Source of the DNA: DATBGO01 sp963840095
GTDB taxonomy: Bacteria > Actinomycetota > Actinomycetes > Streptosporangiales > Streptosporangiaceae
Assembly (NCBI GenBank): GCA_963840095.1
Contig: CAWIXN010000004.1
Location: 1 to 64,000 of the forward strand
Direction of reading: 5' to 3'
DNA length: 64,000 nucleotides
Shown: in pieces, positions 15,793 to 24,193 of the stretch
Layout: each line of letters opens with the position of its first letter
How positions within the stretch are numbered: the stretch's first letter is position 1
The notes under the pieces: model-generated
Databases searched by the model: none
Told to the model about the DNA's origin: nothing
Seen by the model: the letters and a program-made list of their open reading frames with translations, nothing else
Translations under genes and position numbers: made by a program

Positions 15793-16013
15793 GTGAGCAA
15801 CACCACCGAAGCTGTCTCTGGCTCATCCGGCGCGCCTGAAGAAACTCCCGCCCTGTTCCCGGCCACCGGCGGTGCCGGCGACACGGCGGATACTGAGGGA
15901 ACTTCCCCCAGGTCGGCCAGCGCGGTACGCTCCAGGCCGGGCGCGCGCGCGGAAGCCAGCGCCGGGGCCGGCGAGGCCGCGGCGGCCGGCGGGGCCGGCG
16001 CAGCGGCTCGGGG
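15793..16013 (+). pseudogene. rho: 5' segment of rho in a shifted frame
   Basis: GTG 15793 opens a low-complexity Ala/Gly/Thr stretch (SNTTEAVSGSSGAPEETP...) typical of the unstructured start of actinobacterial Rho. In this frame the reading ends at 16101 in nonsense. The Rho_N helices (LSAKLLPELQRLAQS) begin at 16014 in the other frame, which has two stops upstream (15837 and about 15893) and no start before ATG 16059. One extra base in the G run at 16010-16013 would join the two parts exactly. Confidence 0.7.
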
Positions 16014-16058
16014 CTGTCAGCGAAGCTCCTGCCGGAACTCCAGCGGCTCGCCCAGTCG

Positions 16059-18230
16059 ATGGGCATCGTGGGCATCGGCCGGATGCGCAAGGGACAGCTG
16101 ATCGAGGCGATCGAAGAGCGGCGCCAGGGCGGCCAGGCCGCCGATGGCGGCGGGACCGCCGGCCGTGCCACGCGGGGCAATCAGGGCGCGGTGAACGACA
16201 ACCCAGTCCAACGGGGCGCGCCTGCGGGAGCCGGCGCTACCCACTCCTTGGGGCAGGACGCCATGAAATCTGAGACTTCGACGCCGCCCGGCCTGGGCGA
16301 CACCGCGCAGGCAGGCGGGATTGGCGAGGCACCGTACCGCGACTCCGGGGGCGTGGGAACCGGGGTGGCCGGGGGTTTTGGCAGTTCCGGGAGCTTCGGC
16401 GGTGGCGCGGGCACGGGCACGGGTAATGCAGCCGGCGGCCCAGCCGCCGTCCAGGGCACGGCGGTCGGCTCCGGCGCCACGACGGTCCAGGGCGGCCGGA
16501 CCGGCCAGAGCGCTGGCACCGGCGAGCCCGCTGGCCCCGCCGACGGCCAGCGTGATGACTTCCACCAGGCGGGCGACTTGCAGCGGGACAGCAGGCGCCG
16601 CCGCGGCACCAGCCGGCGCGACGAGCAGGTCCGAGCGGCCAGCGACGGCTCGGACCAGCACCGGGACTCGCGTGACTCGGGACGCGACATTTCCGGCGCC
16701 CGCGACGCGGGGCGCGACAATTCCGGTAACAGGGACTCGGGCCGCGACCGTGACTCGCGCGATTCGGGCCGGGACAACTCCGGTGCCCGCGACGTCCGGG
16801 ATTCGGGCCGGGACAACCGGGATTCGGGCCGCGACAACCGGGACTCCGGCCGCGACAACCGGGACTCCGGCCGCGACAACCGGGACTCCGGCCGGGACAA
16901 CAACTCGGGCAACCGGGACTCGGGCCGCGACAACTCCGCCCGGGACAACCGGGGGGACTCCGGCCGCAGTGACCAGGGCGGCCGCGACGACGACCGGGAC
17001 GGCTCGGGGAGCCGCCGCAGCCGGGACAGGTTCCGGGGCCGGAACTCGGGCAACAGGCGCCGCGAGCGCGGCACCGAGTCTGAGCCCGTGATCAGCGAAG
17101 ACGACGTGCTGATCCCGATCGCCGGCATCCTGGACGTGCTCGACAACTACGGCTTCGTCCGGACGACCGGCTACCTGCCCGGGTCCAACGACGTCTACGT
17201 GTCGCTGTCCCAGGTGCGCAGGTACGGACTGCGCAAGGGCGACGTGGTCGAGGGCGCGGTGCGGCAGCCGAAGGAAGGCGAGCGCCGGGAGAAGTTCAAC
17301 GCCCTGGTCCGGCTGGATAAGATCAACGGCCTGGACCCAGAGGCGGCGAAGGCCCGGCCTGATTTCTCGAAGCTGGTCCCGCTGTACCCGCAGAACCGGC
17401 TCCGGCTGGAGACCGACCCAGGCATCATGACCACCCGGATCATCGACATGGTCAGCCCGATCGGCAAGGGCCAGCGCGGCCTGATCGTGTCGCCGCCGAA
17501 GGCGGGCAAGACGATGATCCTGCAGGCCATCGCGAACGCGATCACCAAGAACAACCCCGAGTGCCACCTCATGGTCGTCCTGGTTGACGAGCGGCCCGAG
17601 GAAGTCACCGACATGCAGCGCTCGGTCAAGGGCGAAGTGATCCACTCGACCTTCGACCGCCCGGCCGAGGACCACACCACGGTGGCCGAACTCGCCATCG
17701 AGCGAGCCAAGCGGCTGGTCGAGATGGGCCACGACGTGGTCGTGCTGCTCGACTCGATCACCAGGCTGGGCCGGGCCTACAACCTGGCCGCCCCGGCCAG
17801 TGGCCGGATCATGTCCGGCGGTGTCGACTCGACGGCGCTCTACCCGCCGAAGCGGTTCTTCGGTGCGGCGCGCAACATCGAGCACGGCGGCTCGCTGACC
17901 ATCCTGGCCACCGCGCTCATCGAGACCGGCTCCCGGGCGGACGAGGTTATCTTCGAGGAGTTCAAGGGCACCGGCAACATGGAGCTGCGGCTGCGCCGGG
18001 AGCTCGCCGACAAGCGGATCTTCCCGGCCATCGACGTCGACGCGTCGGGCACCCGTAAGGAAGAGCTGCTCATGACGCCGGAAGAGCTCAAGATCGTCTG
18101 GCAGCTCCGCCGGGTGCTGCACGCCCTCGAGCCACAGCAGGCCCTCGAGGTGCTGATGGAGCGGATGCGGGAGACCAAGAGCAACACCGAGTTCCTGCTG
18201 CACGTGCAGAAGACAACGGTCGGCGGCTAG
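16059..18230 (+). CDS. rho: Transcription termination factor Rho
   Basis: Hexameric RNA-dependent ATPase that ends transcription. The part in frame from ATG 16059 has 723 residues; the full gene begins at 15793 and is interrupted by a frame change at about 16010. In order there are the rest of the Rho_N domain (GIGRMRKGQLIEAIEER), a long Arg/Asp/Ser/Gly-rich insertion with RDSGRDN repeats (about residues 200-345), the cold-shock-like RNA-binding domain (EDDVLIPIAGILDVLDNYGF), Walker A SPPKAGKT (about 480), Walker B DVVVLLDSITRLGRAYN, and the secondary RNA site in a RecA-type core. The insertion is typical of actinobacterial Rho and binds RNA or promotes assemblies. A 17-bp hairpin follows the stop. 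Confidence 0.95.
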   Translation: MGIVGIGRMRKGQLIEAIEERRQGGQAADGGGTAGRATRGNQGAVNDNPVQRGAPAGAGATHSLGQDAMKSETSTPPGLGDTAQAGGIGEAPYRDSGGVGTGVAGGFGSSGSFGGGAGTGTGNAAGGPAAVQGTAVGSGATTVQGGRTGQSAGTGEPAGPADGQRDDFHQAGDLQRDSRRRRGTSRRDEQVRAASDGSDQHRDSRDSGRDISGARDAGRDNSGNRDSGRDRDSRDSGRDNSGARDVRDSGRDNRDSGRDNRDSGRDNRDSGRDNRDSGRDNNSGNRDSGRDNSARDNRGDSGRSDQGGRDDDRDGSGSRRSRDRFRGRNSGNRRRERGTESEPVISEDDVLIPIAGILDVLDNYGFVRTTGYLPGSNDVYVSLSQVRRYGLRKGDVVEGAVRQPKEGERREKFNALVRLDKINGLDPEAAKARPDFSKLVPLYPQNRLRLETDPGIMTTRIIDMVSPIGKGQRGLIVSPPKAGKTMILQAIANAITKNNPECHLMVVLVDERPEEVTDMQRSVKGEVIHSTFDRPAEDHTTVAELAIERAKRLVEMGHDVVVLLDSITRLGRAYNLAAPASGRIMSGGVDSTALYPPKRFFGAARNIEHGGSLTILATALIETGSRADEVIFEEFKGTGNMELRLRRELADKRIFPAIDVDASGTRKEELLMTPEELKIVWQLRRVLHALEPQQALEVLMERMRETKSNTEFLLHVQKTTVGG
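16800..16905. repeat. 21-bp repeats in the Rho insertion
   Basis: Five consecutive 21-bp units encode RDSGRDN; looser related units extend from about 16665 to 16970. The repeat keeps the frame and builds the charged, disordered RNA-binding insertion of Rho. Confidence 0.9.
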
Positions 18231-18246
18231 CCAGCCGACTGGCCCT

Positions 18247-18287
18247 GTCCCGGCCCGCCCGGGTGTCGGCCCCGGGCGGGCCGGGAC
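18247..18287. terminator. Long GC hairpin after rho
   Basis: GTCCCGGCCCGCCCGGG pairs perfectly over 17 bp with the arm at 18271-18287, around a 7-base loop. No T run follows, so it may be an actinobacterial-type terminator or an mRNA 3'-end stabiliser between rho and rpmE. Confidence 0.6.
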
Positions 18288-18426
18288 GGGGAATGAGCAG
18301 GCCCTGGAAGCCGTTACAGGGTCTGGCACACTGGAATGCCGACGATAGTGCGGTACCGGTTCACGCCCGTCGCGTCAGGCGCGCGGCGCGGCGACCCGGC
18401 GACCGCCAGAGCCCAGGAGTCACGAC

Positions 18427-18648
18427 ATGAAGCCTGATATTCACCCGGACTACGTGGTGACCACGGTGACCTGCAGCTGCGGGAACACATTCACCACCCG
18501 AAGCACGGCCCGCAGCGGCACGATTCACGCCGACATCTGCTCGAACTGCCACCCGTTCTACACCGGCAAGCAGAAGATCCTGGACACCGGTGGCCGGGTC
18601 GCCAGGTTCGAGCGGCGCTTCGGCAAGAAGCCGGCCGACAGCAAGTAA
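18427..18648 (+). CDS. rpmE: 50S ribosomal protein L31
   Basis: The product is 73 residues with the L31 signature: MKPDIHPDY, CSCGNTF and CSNCHPFYTGKQ. The four Cys (CxC and CxxC) make this the zinc-binding form. It is a large-subunit surface protein that bridges to the small subunit. Its position directly after rho and before prfA is conserved in actinobacteria. Confidence 0.97.
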   Translation: MKPDIHPDYVVTTVTCSCGNTFTTRSTARSGTIHADICSNCHPFYTGKQKILDTGGRVARFERRFGKKPADSK

Positions 18649-18730
18649 TCCCGCCCGGGACGGCCACGACTTGACCGGGTCTCAGCTCGCGGCCTGCGAA
18701 GGCTGCGAGCTGCCTTTTGAGAGGAATGCG

Positions 18731-19816
18731 GTGTTCGACCGGCTAGCAGAGCTGGCCAGCGAGTATGCGGCCCTGGAGGGCAATCTCGCCGACCCCGCCA
18801 TCCACTCCGATCCAGAACGCGCCCGGGCGCTTGGCCGCCGCTATGGCGAGCTAGGCCCGGTCGTGCATGCCTATCGCGACTGGCAGGAGATCCGGGCCAA
18901 CGAGACCACCGCGCTCGAGCTGGCGGGGGAGGACGCGTCGTTCGCCGCCGAGGCCGAACAGCTCGGGAACCGGCGCGCCGAGGTCGAGGAGCGGCTGCGC
19001 CAGCTGCTGGTGCCCAGGGACGAAAACGATGCCCGGGACGTCATCCTGGAGGTCAAGGCCGGTGAGGGCGGAGAAGAGTCGGCGCTGTTCGCTGGCGACC
19101 TGCTCCGGATGTACCTGAGGTTCGCCGAGCGGCAGGGCTGGAAGACCGAGATCCTCGACGCGACCATGACCGGGCTCGGCGGGTATAAGGACGCCACGGT
19201 CGCGGTCAAGTCACCCGGCCGCAGTCGCGCCGCGGCGGGCGGCGACGGCGCCTGGGCCCAGCTGAAGTACGAGGGCGGCGTACACCGGGTCCAGCGGGTC
19301 CCGGTCACCGAGTCACAGGGCCGGATCCACACCTCGGCCGCCGGGGTCCTGGTGATGCCGGAGGCCGATCCGGTCGAGGTCACCATCGACGCTAACGACC
19401 TGCGGGTGGACGTGTTCCGCTCCTCGGGGCCCGGCGGCCAGAGCGTCAACACCACCGACTCCGCGGTCCGGATCACGCACCTGCCCACCGGCATCGTGGT
19501 GTCCTGCCAGAACGAGAAGAGCCAACTCCAGAACAAGGAGCAGGCCATGCGGATCCTGCGCGCCCGGCTGCTGGCCCAGGCGCAGGAGGAAGCCGCCGCG
19601 CACGCGGCCGCTGAGCGCCGCAGCCAGGTGGCCACGGTGGACCGGTCGCAGCGGGTCCGCACCTACAACTTCCCCGAGAACCGGATCTCAGATCACCGGG
19701 TCGGTTATAAGGCCTACAACCTGGACCAGGTCATCGACGGGGATCTCGGCGGGGTCATCAGCGCGCTGGTACAAGCCGACCGCGCGGAAAAGCTCGCGGC
19801 CGCCGATGTCGCCTGA
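18731..19816 (+). CDS. prfA: Peptide chain release factor 1
   Basis: The product is 361 residues; GTG 18731 is chosen because the protein there starts FDRLAELASEYAALE as in RF1, although the frame is open further upstream. It carries the UAA/UAG-reading tripeptide PVT (about 191) and the hydrolysis motif GGQ in RSSGPGGQSVNTTDSAVR (about 235). It releases the finished peptide at the ribosome. The glutamine of GGQ is the target of PrmC, encoded next. Confidence 0.97.
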   Translation: MFDRLAELASEYAALEGNLADPAIHSDPERARALGRRYGELGPVVHAYRDWQEIRANETTALELAGEDASFAAEAEQLGNRRAEVEERLRQLLVPRDENDARDVILEVKAGEGGEESALFAGDLLRMYLRFAERQGWKTEILDATMTGLGGYKDATVAVKSPGRSRAAAGGDGAWAQLKYEGGVHRVQRVPVTESQGRIHTSAAGVLVMPEADPVEVTIDANDLRVDVFRSSGPGGQSVNTTDSAVRITHLPTGIVVSCQNEKSQLQNKEQAMRILRARLLAQAQEEAAAHAAAERRSQVATVDRSQRVRTYNFPENRISDHRVGYKAYNLDQVIDGDLGGVISALVQADRAEKLAAADVA

Positions 19817-19833
19817 GCGCTGAGGCCCGGAAG

Positions 19834-20694
19834 ATGAGCCTGCTGCTCGACGAGGTCGCCATGGCCACCGCCCGGCTGGCCGAGGCCGGGGTGGAATCGC
19901 CGCGGGCCGACGCCGAGCTGATCGCCGCACACGTGCACGGCGTGGCCAGGAGCGCGCTGCACACGGTGCCCGACGCCGCGTTCGACGCGCGGTTCTGGGA
20001 CGACGTCGCCCGGCGCGCGTCCCGCGAGCCATTGCAGCACATCACCGGGCTGGCCTACTTCCGCTACCTCGACCTCGAGGTGGGGCCCGGGGTCTTCGTG
20101 CCGCGCCAGGAGACCGAGGTGATGACCGGCTGGGCCATCGACGAGCTGCGGAAGATGGACAACGCCGAGCCGGTGGTGGCCGACCTCGGCACCGGATCTG
20201 GGGCGATCGCGCTGGCCATCGCCCAGGAGGTGCCGCGGGCCCAGGTGCACGCGGTGGAGGCAGACCCGCTGGCGCGCGGTTGGGCGGAGCGGAACATCGC
20301 CCGGTGCGTGGCGGCAGCGCCGCATATCGCCGGGCGGGTCGCGCTGCACGAGGGTGACTTCGCCGGAGCGCTCCCCGAACTGGACGGCGGGCTCGACCTG
20401 GTCATCAGCAATCCGCCCTATATCCCGTTTAATAGCTGGGTCCCTCCGGAAGTCGGCGAATACGATCCTGCGACGGCACTGTGGGGGGGCAGCGACGGGC
20501 TGGACGCGATCAGGGTGATCGAGCGGGTGGCCACCCGGCTGCTGCGCCCGGGCGGGCTGGTCGCCGTGGAACACGGCGCGCCGCAGGGCGCAGCCGTCTA
20601 CTGGGTGTTCGCGGAGGAGAACGGCTGGCGGCGCACCCGCAACCACTCCGACCTCGCCGGCCGGGACCGGTTCGTCACCGCTATGGCAGGATGA
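19834..20694 (+). CDS. prmC: Release-factor glutamine methyltransferase
   Basis: The product is 286 residues. An N-terminal helical domain (LLDEVAMATARLAEAGVESP) is followed by the class I SAM fold: DLGTGSGAIALAIA, the adenine-binding acidic residue in VHAVEADP, and the catalytic NPPY motif in LVISNPPYIP. It methylates the GGQ glutamine of release factors and follows prfA by 17 bases. Confidence 0.95.
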   Translation: MSLLLDEVAMATARLAEAGVESPRADAELIAAHVHGVARSALHTVPDAAFDARFWDDVARRASREPLQHITGLAYFRYLDLEVGPGVFVPRQETEVMTGWAIDELRKMDNAEPVVADLGTGSGAIALAIAQEVPRAQVHAVEADPLARGWAERNIARCVAAAPHIAGRVALHEGDFAGALPELDGGLDLVISNPPYIPFNSWVPPEVGEYDPATALWGGSDGLDAIRVIERVATRLLRPGGLVAVEHGAPQGAAVYWVFAEENGWRRTRNHSDLAGRDRFVTAMAG

Positions 20695-20700
20695 GCGGCC

Positions 20701-21366
20701 ATGAGCGCCAGGTATGACTGCGCAGACGCCGGGCAGCGGAGCGAGGGTCTGGCCGCGGCGGCCACCGCCCTGCGCACCGGTGAGCTGGTCGTACTCCCGA
20801 CCGACACGGTGTACGGGGTGGGTGCCGACGCGTTCCATCCGGCCGCGGTCACCCGGCTGCTCACGGCCAAGGGGAGAGGCCGGGAGATGCCGCCCCCGGT
20901 GCTGGTCGGCACGGTCCGCGCGGCTTCTGCTCTGGTCGAGGACTTCGGGACCTACGGGCATGACCTGATCGAGGAGTTCTGGCCGGGTGGCCTGACCCTG
21001 GTCTGCCGGGCCAGCCGGACGCTGAGCTGGGATCTCGGTGACACTCGCGGCACGGTGGCGGTCCGGATGCCAATGCACCCGGTGGCGCTCGACCTGCTCA
21101 AGGAGACCGGGCCGCTCGCGGTCAGCAGCGCCAACCGCAGCGGGTCGCCGCCTGCCGTCACCGCAGCTCAGGCCGAGCAGGAGCTAGGCGACGTCATCTC
21201 GGTCTACCTGGACGGGGGCCCGTGCGCCGGCGACGTGCCCTCCACCATCGTCGACCTGACCGGCCCGACGCCGCGGCTGCTCCGCCTGGGGGTGGTCTCC
21301 ATCGGCCGCCTCCGCGAGGTAACGGCACTGGTCACCACCATCGACGACGCTGGGGCAGGCAGCTGA
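20701..21366 (+). CDS. L-threonylcarbamoyladenylate synthase (YrdC/Sua5 type)
   Basis: The product is 221 residues and starts 6 bases after prmC. YrdC-fold signatures are LRTGELVVLPTDTVYGVGAD, AKGRGREMPPPVLVG, WPGGLTLVCRAS and AVSSANRSGSPPA. It makes threonylcarbamoyl-AMP from Thr, bicarbonate and ATP for the t6A37 modification of ANN-decoding tRNAs. The length fits the single-domain form rather than full Sua5. Confidence 0.93.
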   Translation: MSARYDCADAGQRSEGLAAAATALRTGELVVLPTDTVYGVGADAFHPAAVTRLLTAKGRGREMPPPVLVGTVRAASALVEDFGTYGHDLIEEFWPGGLTLVCRASRTLSWDLGDTRGTVAVRMPMHPVALDLLKETGPLAVSSANRSGSPPAVTAAQAEQELGDVISVYLDGGPCAGDVPSTIVDLTGPTPRLLRLGVVSIGRLREVTALVTTIDDAGAGS

Positions 21367-21420
21367 CCGTAGCTGGCCCGGCGGCGGGCGCTGGCGGCCC
21401 CAGCGGCCGGGCGCTGGCGG

Positions 21421-21460
21421 GCTCGCGGCGGGCCGGGCGGGCTCGCGGCGGGCCGGGCGG
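21421..21460. repeat. Perfect 20-bp tandem duplication
   Basis: Two identical 20-bp units (GCTCGCGGCGGGCCGGGCGG) stand in the 190-base gap before wecA. The period is not a multiple of three and the region is not coding. Confidence 0.85.
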
Positions 21461-21556
21461 CTGGTGCTGCCCGGCCCGGGCCCGGCCCGGCGAGTGATCG
21501 CGTGTTCTAGAGTTGCCCTAATGCCTGCGCAACACGACCGGGCTTGGTGAGGCGCC

Positions 21557-23047
21557 GTGCGTGAGTACGGCCTGACGCTACTCATTACTGCCGCGGTCAC
21601 CTATCTGCTCACGCCGCTCGTCCGCCGCGTGGCGATCTCGGTCGGCGCGATGCACGCCGCCAGGGACCGGGACGTGCACGTCGTGCCCATACCGCTGCTG
21701 GGCGGCCTGGCCATGTACGGCGGCCTCGCCGCCGGGCTCATGGTGGCCAGCCAGATCCAGCCGCTGGCGAAGAACGTGTTCCTGGGCAGCAAGATGGGCG
21801 CCGGCCTGCTGCTGGCCGGAGGCGTGATCGTGGCGGTCGGCGCCGTGGATGACCGGTGGGGCCTGAACCCGATCAGCAAGCTGGCCGGCCAGGTGGCCGC
21901 GGCCGGGATCCTGGTCTGGAGCGGCGCCCAGCTGGCCTGGCTGCCCGAGCCGAGCGGCGGAGCGCTGATCCTGACCTCCAACGAGGCGACCGCCCTGACC
22001 ATCCTGGTCGTGGTCGCCACTATCAACGCGGTCAATTTCATTGATGGCCTTGACGGCCTGGCCGCCGGGATCGTGTGCATCGCCGCGGTCTCGTTCTTCG
22101 CCTATTACTTCACGCTCACGCGCGTGGTCAACATCACCGATCAGGCGGGCCCGGCGCTGGCCGCCGCGCTGGTGGTCGGCGCCTGCCTGGGATTCCTGCC
22201 GCACAATTTCTACCCGGCCAGGATCTTTATGGGGGACACCGGCGCGATGCTGCTCGGCCTGCTGCTGGCCTACGCCCCGGTCTCCAGCATCGCCTCGCTC
22301 AACCCCGCCGCCCTCATCAATTACGGTGGCGGCACGGTCAACCGGTTCCCTGAGATTCTGCCGCTGCTGCTGCCCGCCGCCATCCTGGTGATCCCGTACT
22401 CTGACCTGCTGCTCGCGATCATCCGGCGCACCCGGGCGGGTTTGTCGCCGTTCGCTCCTGATCGGCGGCACCTGCATCACCGGCTGCTTGACATCGGCCA
22501 CTCGCACCGGCTGAGCGTGCTGATCATGTACCTGTGGGCAGGGCTGTTCGCCGGCACGGTGGTCTGGCTGTCGGTGGCCAAGACGCAGCTGTACTTGTTC
22601 GCGGTAGCGACCGTGGCGGCCGTGCTCGCGCTGCTGCTGATGTCGATGCCGCGGCTGCGCTGGTGGCAGCGGGGCCGCCGCGGTTCCCCGGCCAACGCGG
22701 CCCGGGCGCGCCGGGCCAGCGGCCGGGCGGCGCTGGGACAGCCGGCGGCGGCCGCCGCCGACCCGGCTCCCGTCCAGGGCCCGGCTCCCGTCCAGGGCCC
22801 GGCTCCCGTCCAGGGCCCGGCTCCCGTCCAGGGCCCGGCTCCCCTCCGCGGGCCGGCTCTCGCTCAGGGCCCGGGTGTCGCCGACGCGAGCCGGCCCCTT
22901 GCTGCCGCGAATGGCCAGGCCCCGGCCGGGGACGGCCAGTCCCCGGCGCCGGGGGAGGTGCCGACTACTGTCCTCGCTGCTCAGGCCCGGCCGGCCGACC
23001 CGGAGCACCCGGTGGTCCCCCCGTGGATGCCGGTTCGCCGGCCCTGA
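21557..23047 (+). CDS. wecA: Undecaprenyl-phosphate GlcNAc-1-phosphate transferase-like
   Basis: The product is 496 residues from GTG 21557 with about 11 membrane helices. MraY/WecA-family motifs are the Asp pair in VGAVDDRWGLNP, NAVNFIDGLDGLAAG, the catalytic FMGDTGAMLLG, and the His box DRRHLHHRLLDIGHSHR. It transfers sugar-1-phosphate from UDP-sugar to decaprenyl or undecaprenyl phosphate at the inner face of the membrane, starting wall-linker or arabinogalactan-type glycans. It matches Rv1302 in position. An unusual 130-residue Pro/Ala-rich cytosolic tail carries 18-bp repeats. Confidence 0.92.
   Translation: MREYGLTLLITAAVTYLLTPLVRRVAISVGAMHAARDRDVHVVPIPLLGGLAMYGGLAAGLMVASQIQPLAKNVFLGSKMGAGLLLAGGVIVAVGAVDDRWGLNPISKLAGQVAAAGILVWSGAQLAWLPEPSGGALILTSNEATALTILVVVATINAVNFIDGLDGLAAGIVCIAAVSFFAYYFTLTRVVNITDQAGPALAAALVVGACLGFLPHNFYPARIFMGDTGAMLLGLLLAYAPVSSIASLNPAALINYGGGTVNRFPEILPLLLPAAILVIPYSDLLLAIIRRTRAGLSPFAPDRRHLHHRLLDIGHSHRLSVLIMYLWAGLFAGTVVWLSVAKTQLYLFAVATVAAVLALLLMSMPRLRWWQRGRRGSPANAARARRASGRAALGQPAAAAADPAPVQGPAPVQGPAPVQGPAPVQGPAPLRGPALAQGPGVADASRPLAAANGQAPAGDGQSPAPGEVPTTVLAAQARPADPEHPVVPPWMPVRRP
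22761..22850. repeat. 18-bp repeats in the WecA tail
   Basis: At least four units of 18 bp encode PAPVQG in the C-terminal tail, followed by degenerate copies (PAPLRG, PALAQG). The tail lies after the last membrane helix and is probably disordered. Confidence 0.9.
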
Positions 23048-23139
23048 AGGCCCGCTGAGAAGCTGCTGAAGCCGCGCTGGGGACACAGGAACGGACATTC
23101 GGGAATTTCGCTACCTTATCGAACCCATGGTCCAAGAGC

Positions 23140-23157
23140 TTGTGATATCTTTCACGA
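23140..23157. promoter_or_regulatory. Candidate Rex operator upstream of the atp operon
   Basis: TTGTGA-TATCTT-TCACGA matches the Rex operator consensus TTGTGA-N6-TCACAA at 11 of 12 half-site positions. It lies 170 bases before atpI. A looser GTGA-N10-TCAC occurs at 23187-23204. Rex is the NADH/NAD+ sensor that represses respiratory operons in actinomycetes; control of atp by Rex has been reported in Streptomyces. Confidence 0.55.
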
Positions 23158-23327
23158 GCACCCACTCGCAGACGAGTTCGAGGCCCGTGATACGTTTCGG
23201 TCACCTGACGATGCTGCCCCGCTGCACCCGCGGGCCGGCGGTCCGGTGCCACCTGGGTACCGGTTTGGGCAGTCGATCGTCACCGCAGACCGACCTGGTC
23301 CCATCGAGTTCCCCCGGAGCCGATTAG

Positions 23328-23732
23328 ATGCTGGCAGACTATGCCTGGATCGTCCGCCGGTCGGCAGCCGTAGCTGTCGGCGTCGGTGCGGTCATGATCG
23401 GGCTCGGTGCTGGTCTCGGCGGCAGCAAGGGGCTGATCGGAGCCGCGATCGGAGTGGGCCTGGTCGCTGTCTTCTTCGGCATCAGCATCGTGGCCGTGGG
23501 CCGCGCGGCGCGGGTCAGCCCGCAGGTGATGATGGTGACCGCACTCGGCACGTACTTCGTCAAGATCCTCGTTCTGCTCTTCCTCGTCGGCCAGTTCCAG
23601 GACTCCACGGCGTTCAATCCCAGGATCTTCGGCCTGACCGCGATCGTCTGCATCCTCGCTTATACCGGGGCGCAGGTGATGTGGACCATGCGGAGGAAGA
23701 TGCTGTACGTCCAGCCGGACCGGGAACGGTGA
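23328..23732 (+). CDS. atpI: ATP synthase-associated membrane protein (AtpI-like)
   Basis: The product is 134 residues with a GGAG box 8 bases before ATG 23328. Four membrane helices are visible (AVAVGVGAVMIGLGAGLGG, IGVGLVAVFFGISIVAVG, VTALGTYFVKILVLLFLVG, FGLTAIVCILAYTGAQVMW). It corresponds to the small membrane protein between wecA and atpB in actinobacteria (Rv1303 position). AtpI-type proteins help assemble the c-ring or import Mg2+. The precise role here is inferred. Confidence 0.75.
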   Translation: MLADYAWIVRRSAAVAVGVGAVMIGLGAGLGGSKGLIGAAIGVGLVAVFFGISIVAVGRAARVSPQVMMVTALGTYFVKILVLLFLVGQFQDSTAFNPRIFGLTAIVCILAYTGAQVMWTMRRKMLYVQPDRER

Positions 23733-23856
23733 CCCGTGGGGGACACTCAGGACCTGGACGGCGTACCGCGGCCCATGCACCAGGCTGCGGTGACAGGCTC
23801 CTGGGGGCGGACGGCAAGAGCCCCGCACCGGATGGCAGGCTCGCGGCCGGAGCGTG

Positions 23857-24087
23857 ATGAACCACAAGGACGACAGCCCGCTGGACAAGAAGTATTCGCC
23901 TGGGCCGCCGAGCGCGAGTGCCGGCTGGGCCGTCACCAGCTACCTGATCGGCGGAATGGCCGTCTACGGCGGGGCTGGCTGGCTGATCGGGAGATGGACC
24001 GGGATCGCCGCGCTCTTCCCGGTCGGGATGCTGGTCGGCCTGGCCCTGGCGATCGCGCTCATCATCTTCCGGTACGCACGTCCCTGA
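23857..24087 (+). CDS. AtpZ/AtpI-family small membrane protein
   Basis: The product is 76 residues from ATG 23857 (GTG 23854 immediately before is an alternative), with a GGAG box upstream. Two helices (AVTSYLIGGMAVYGGAGWLI and a second beginning FPVGMLVGLALAIALII) match the AtpZ fold, with the typical GWLIGRWTG loop. Proteins of this family accompany F0F1 operons and aid assembly or Mg2+/Ca2+ handling. Confidence 0.72.
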   Translation: MNHKDDSPLDKKYSPGPPSASAGWAVTSYLIGGMAVYGGAGWLIGRWTGIAALFPVGMLVGLALAIALIIFRYARP

Positions 24088-24193
24088 CCGCACCGCATCG
24101 CCCCATCCAGACCGGTCCGCCCCGGGCTCGCGTCAGCGCGCGCGCTCGGGCCGGCCAGCAGAATGACAGCTCGACCAGCCGGAGGAACACGCC

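Noticed and set aside
15128..15796. 222-codon frame before rho
   Set aside because: No recognisable domain, Arg/Pro/Ser-rich composition and no RBS; runs into the rho start in a different frame.
16017..18329. 770-codon minus-strand frame over rho
   Set aside because: It is the mirror of a clear rho gene; low-complexity Val/Ala/Pro repeats, no domain, no RBS.
23187..23204. Second Rex site ahead of atpI
   Set aside because: GTGA and TCAC are separated by 10 bases rather than the spacing required by the Rex consensus.
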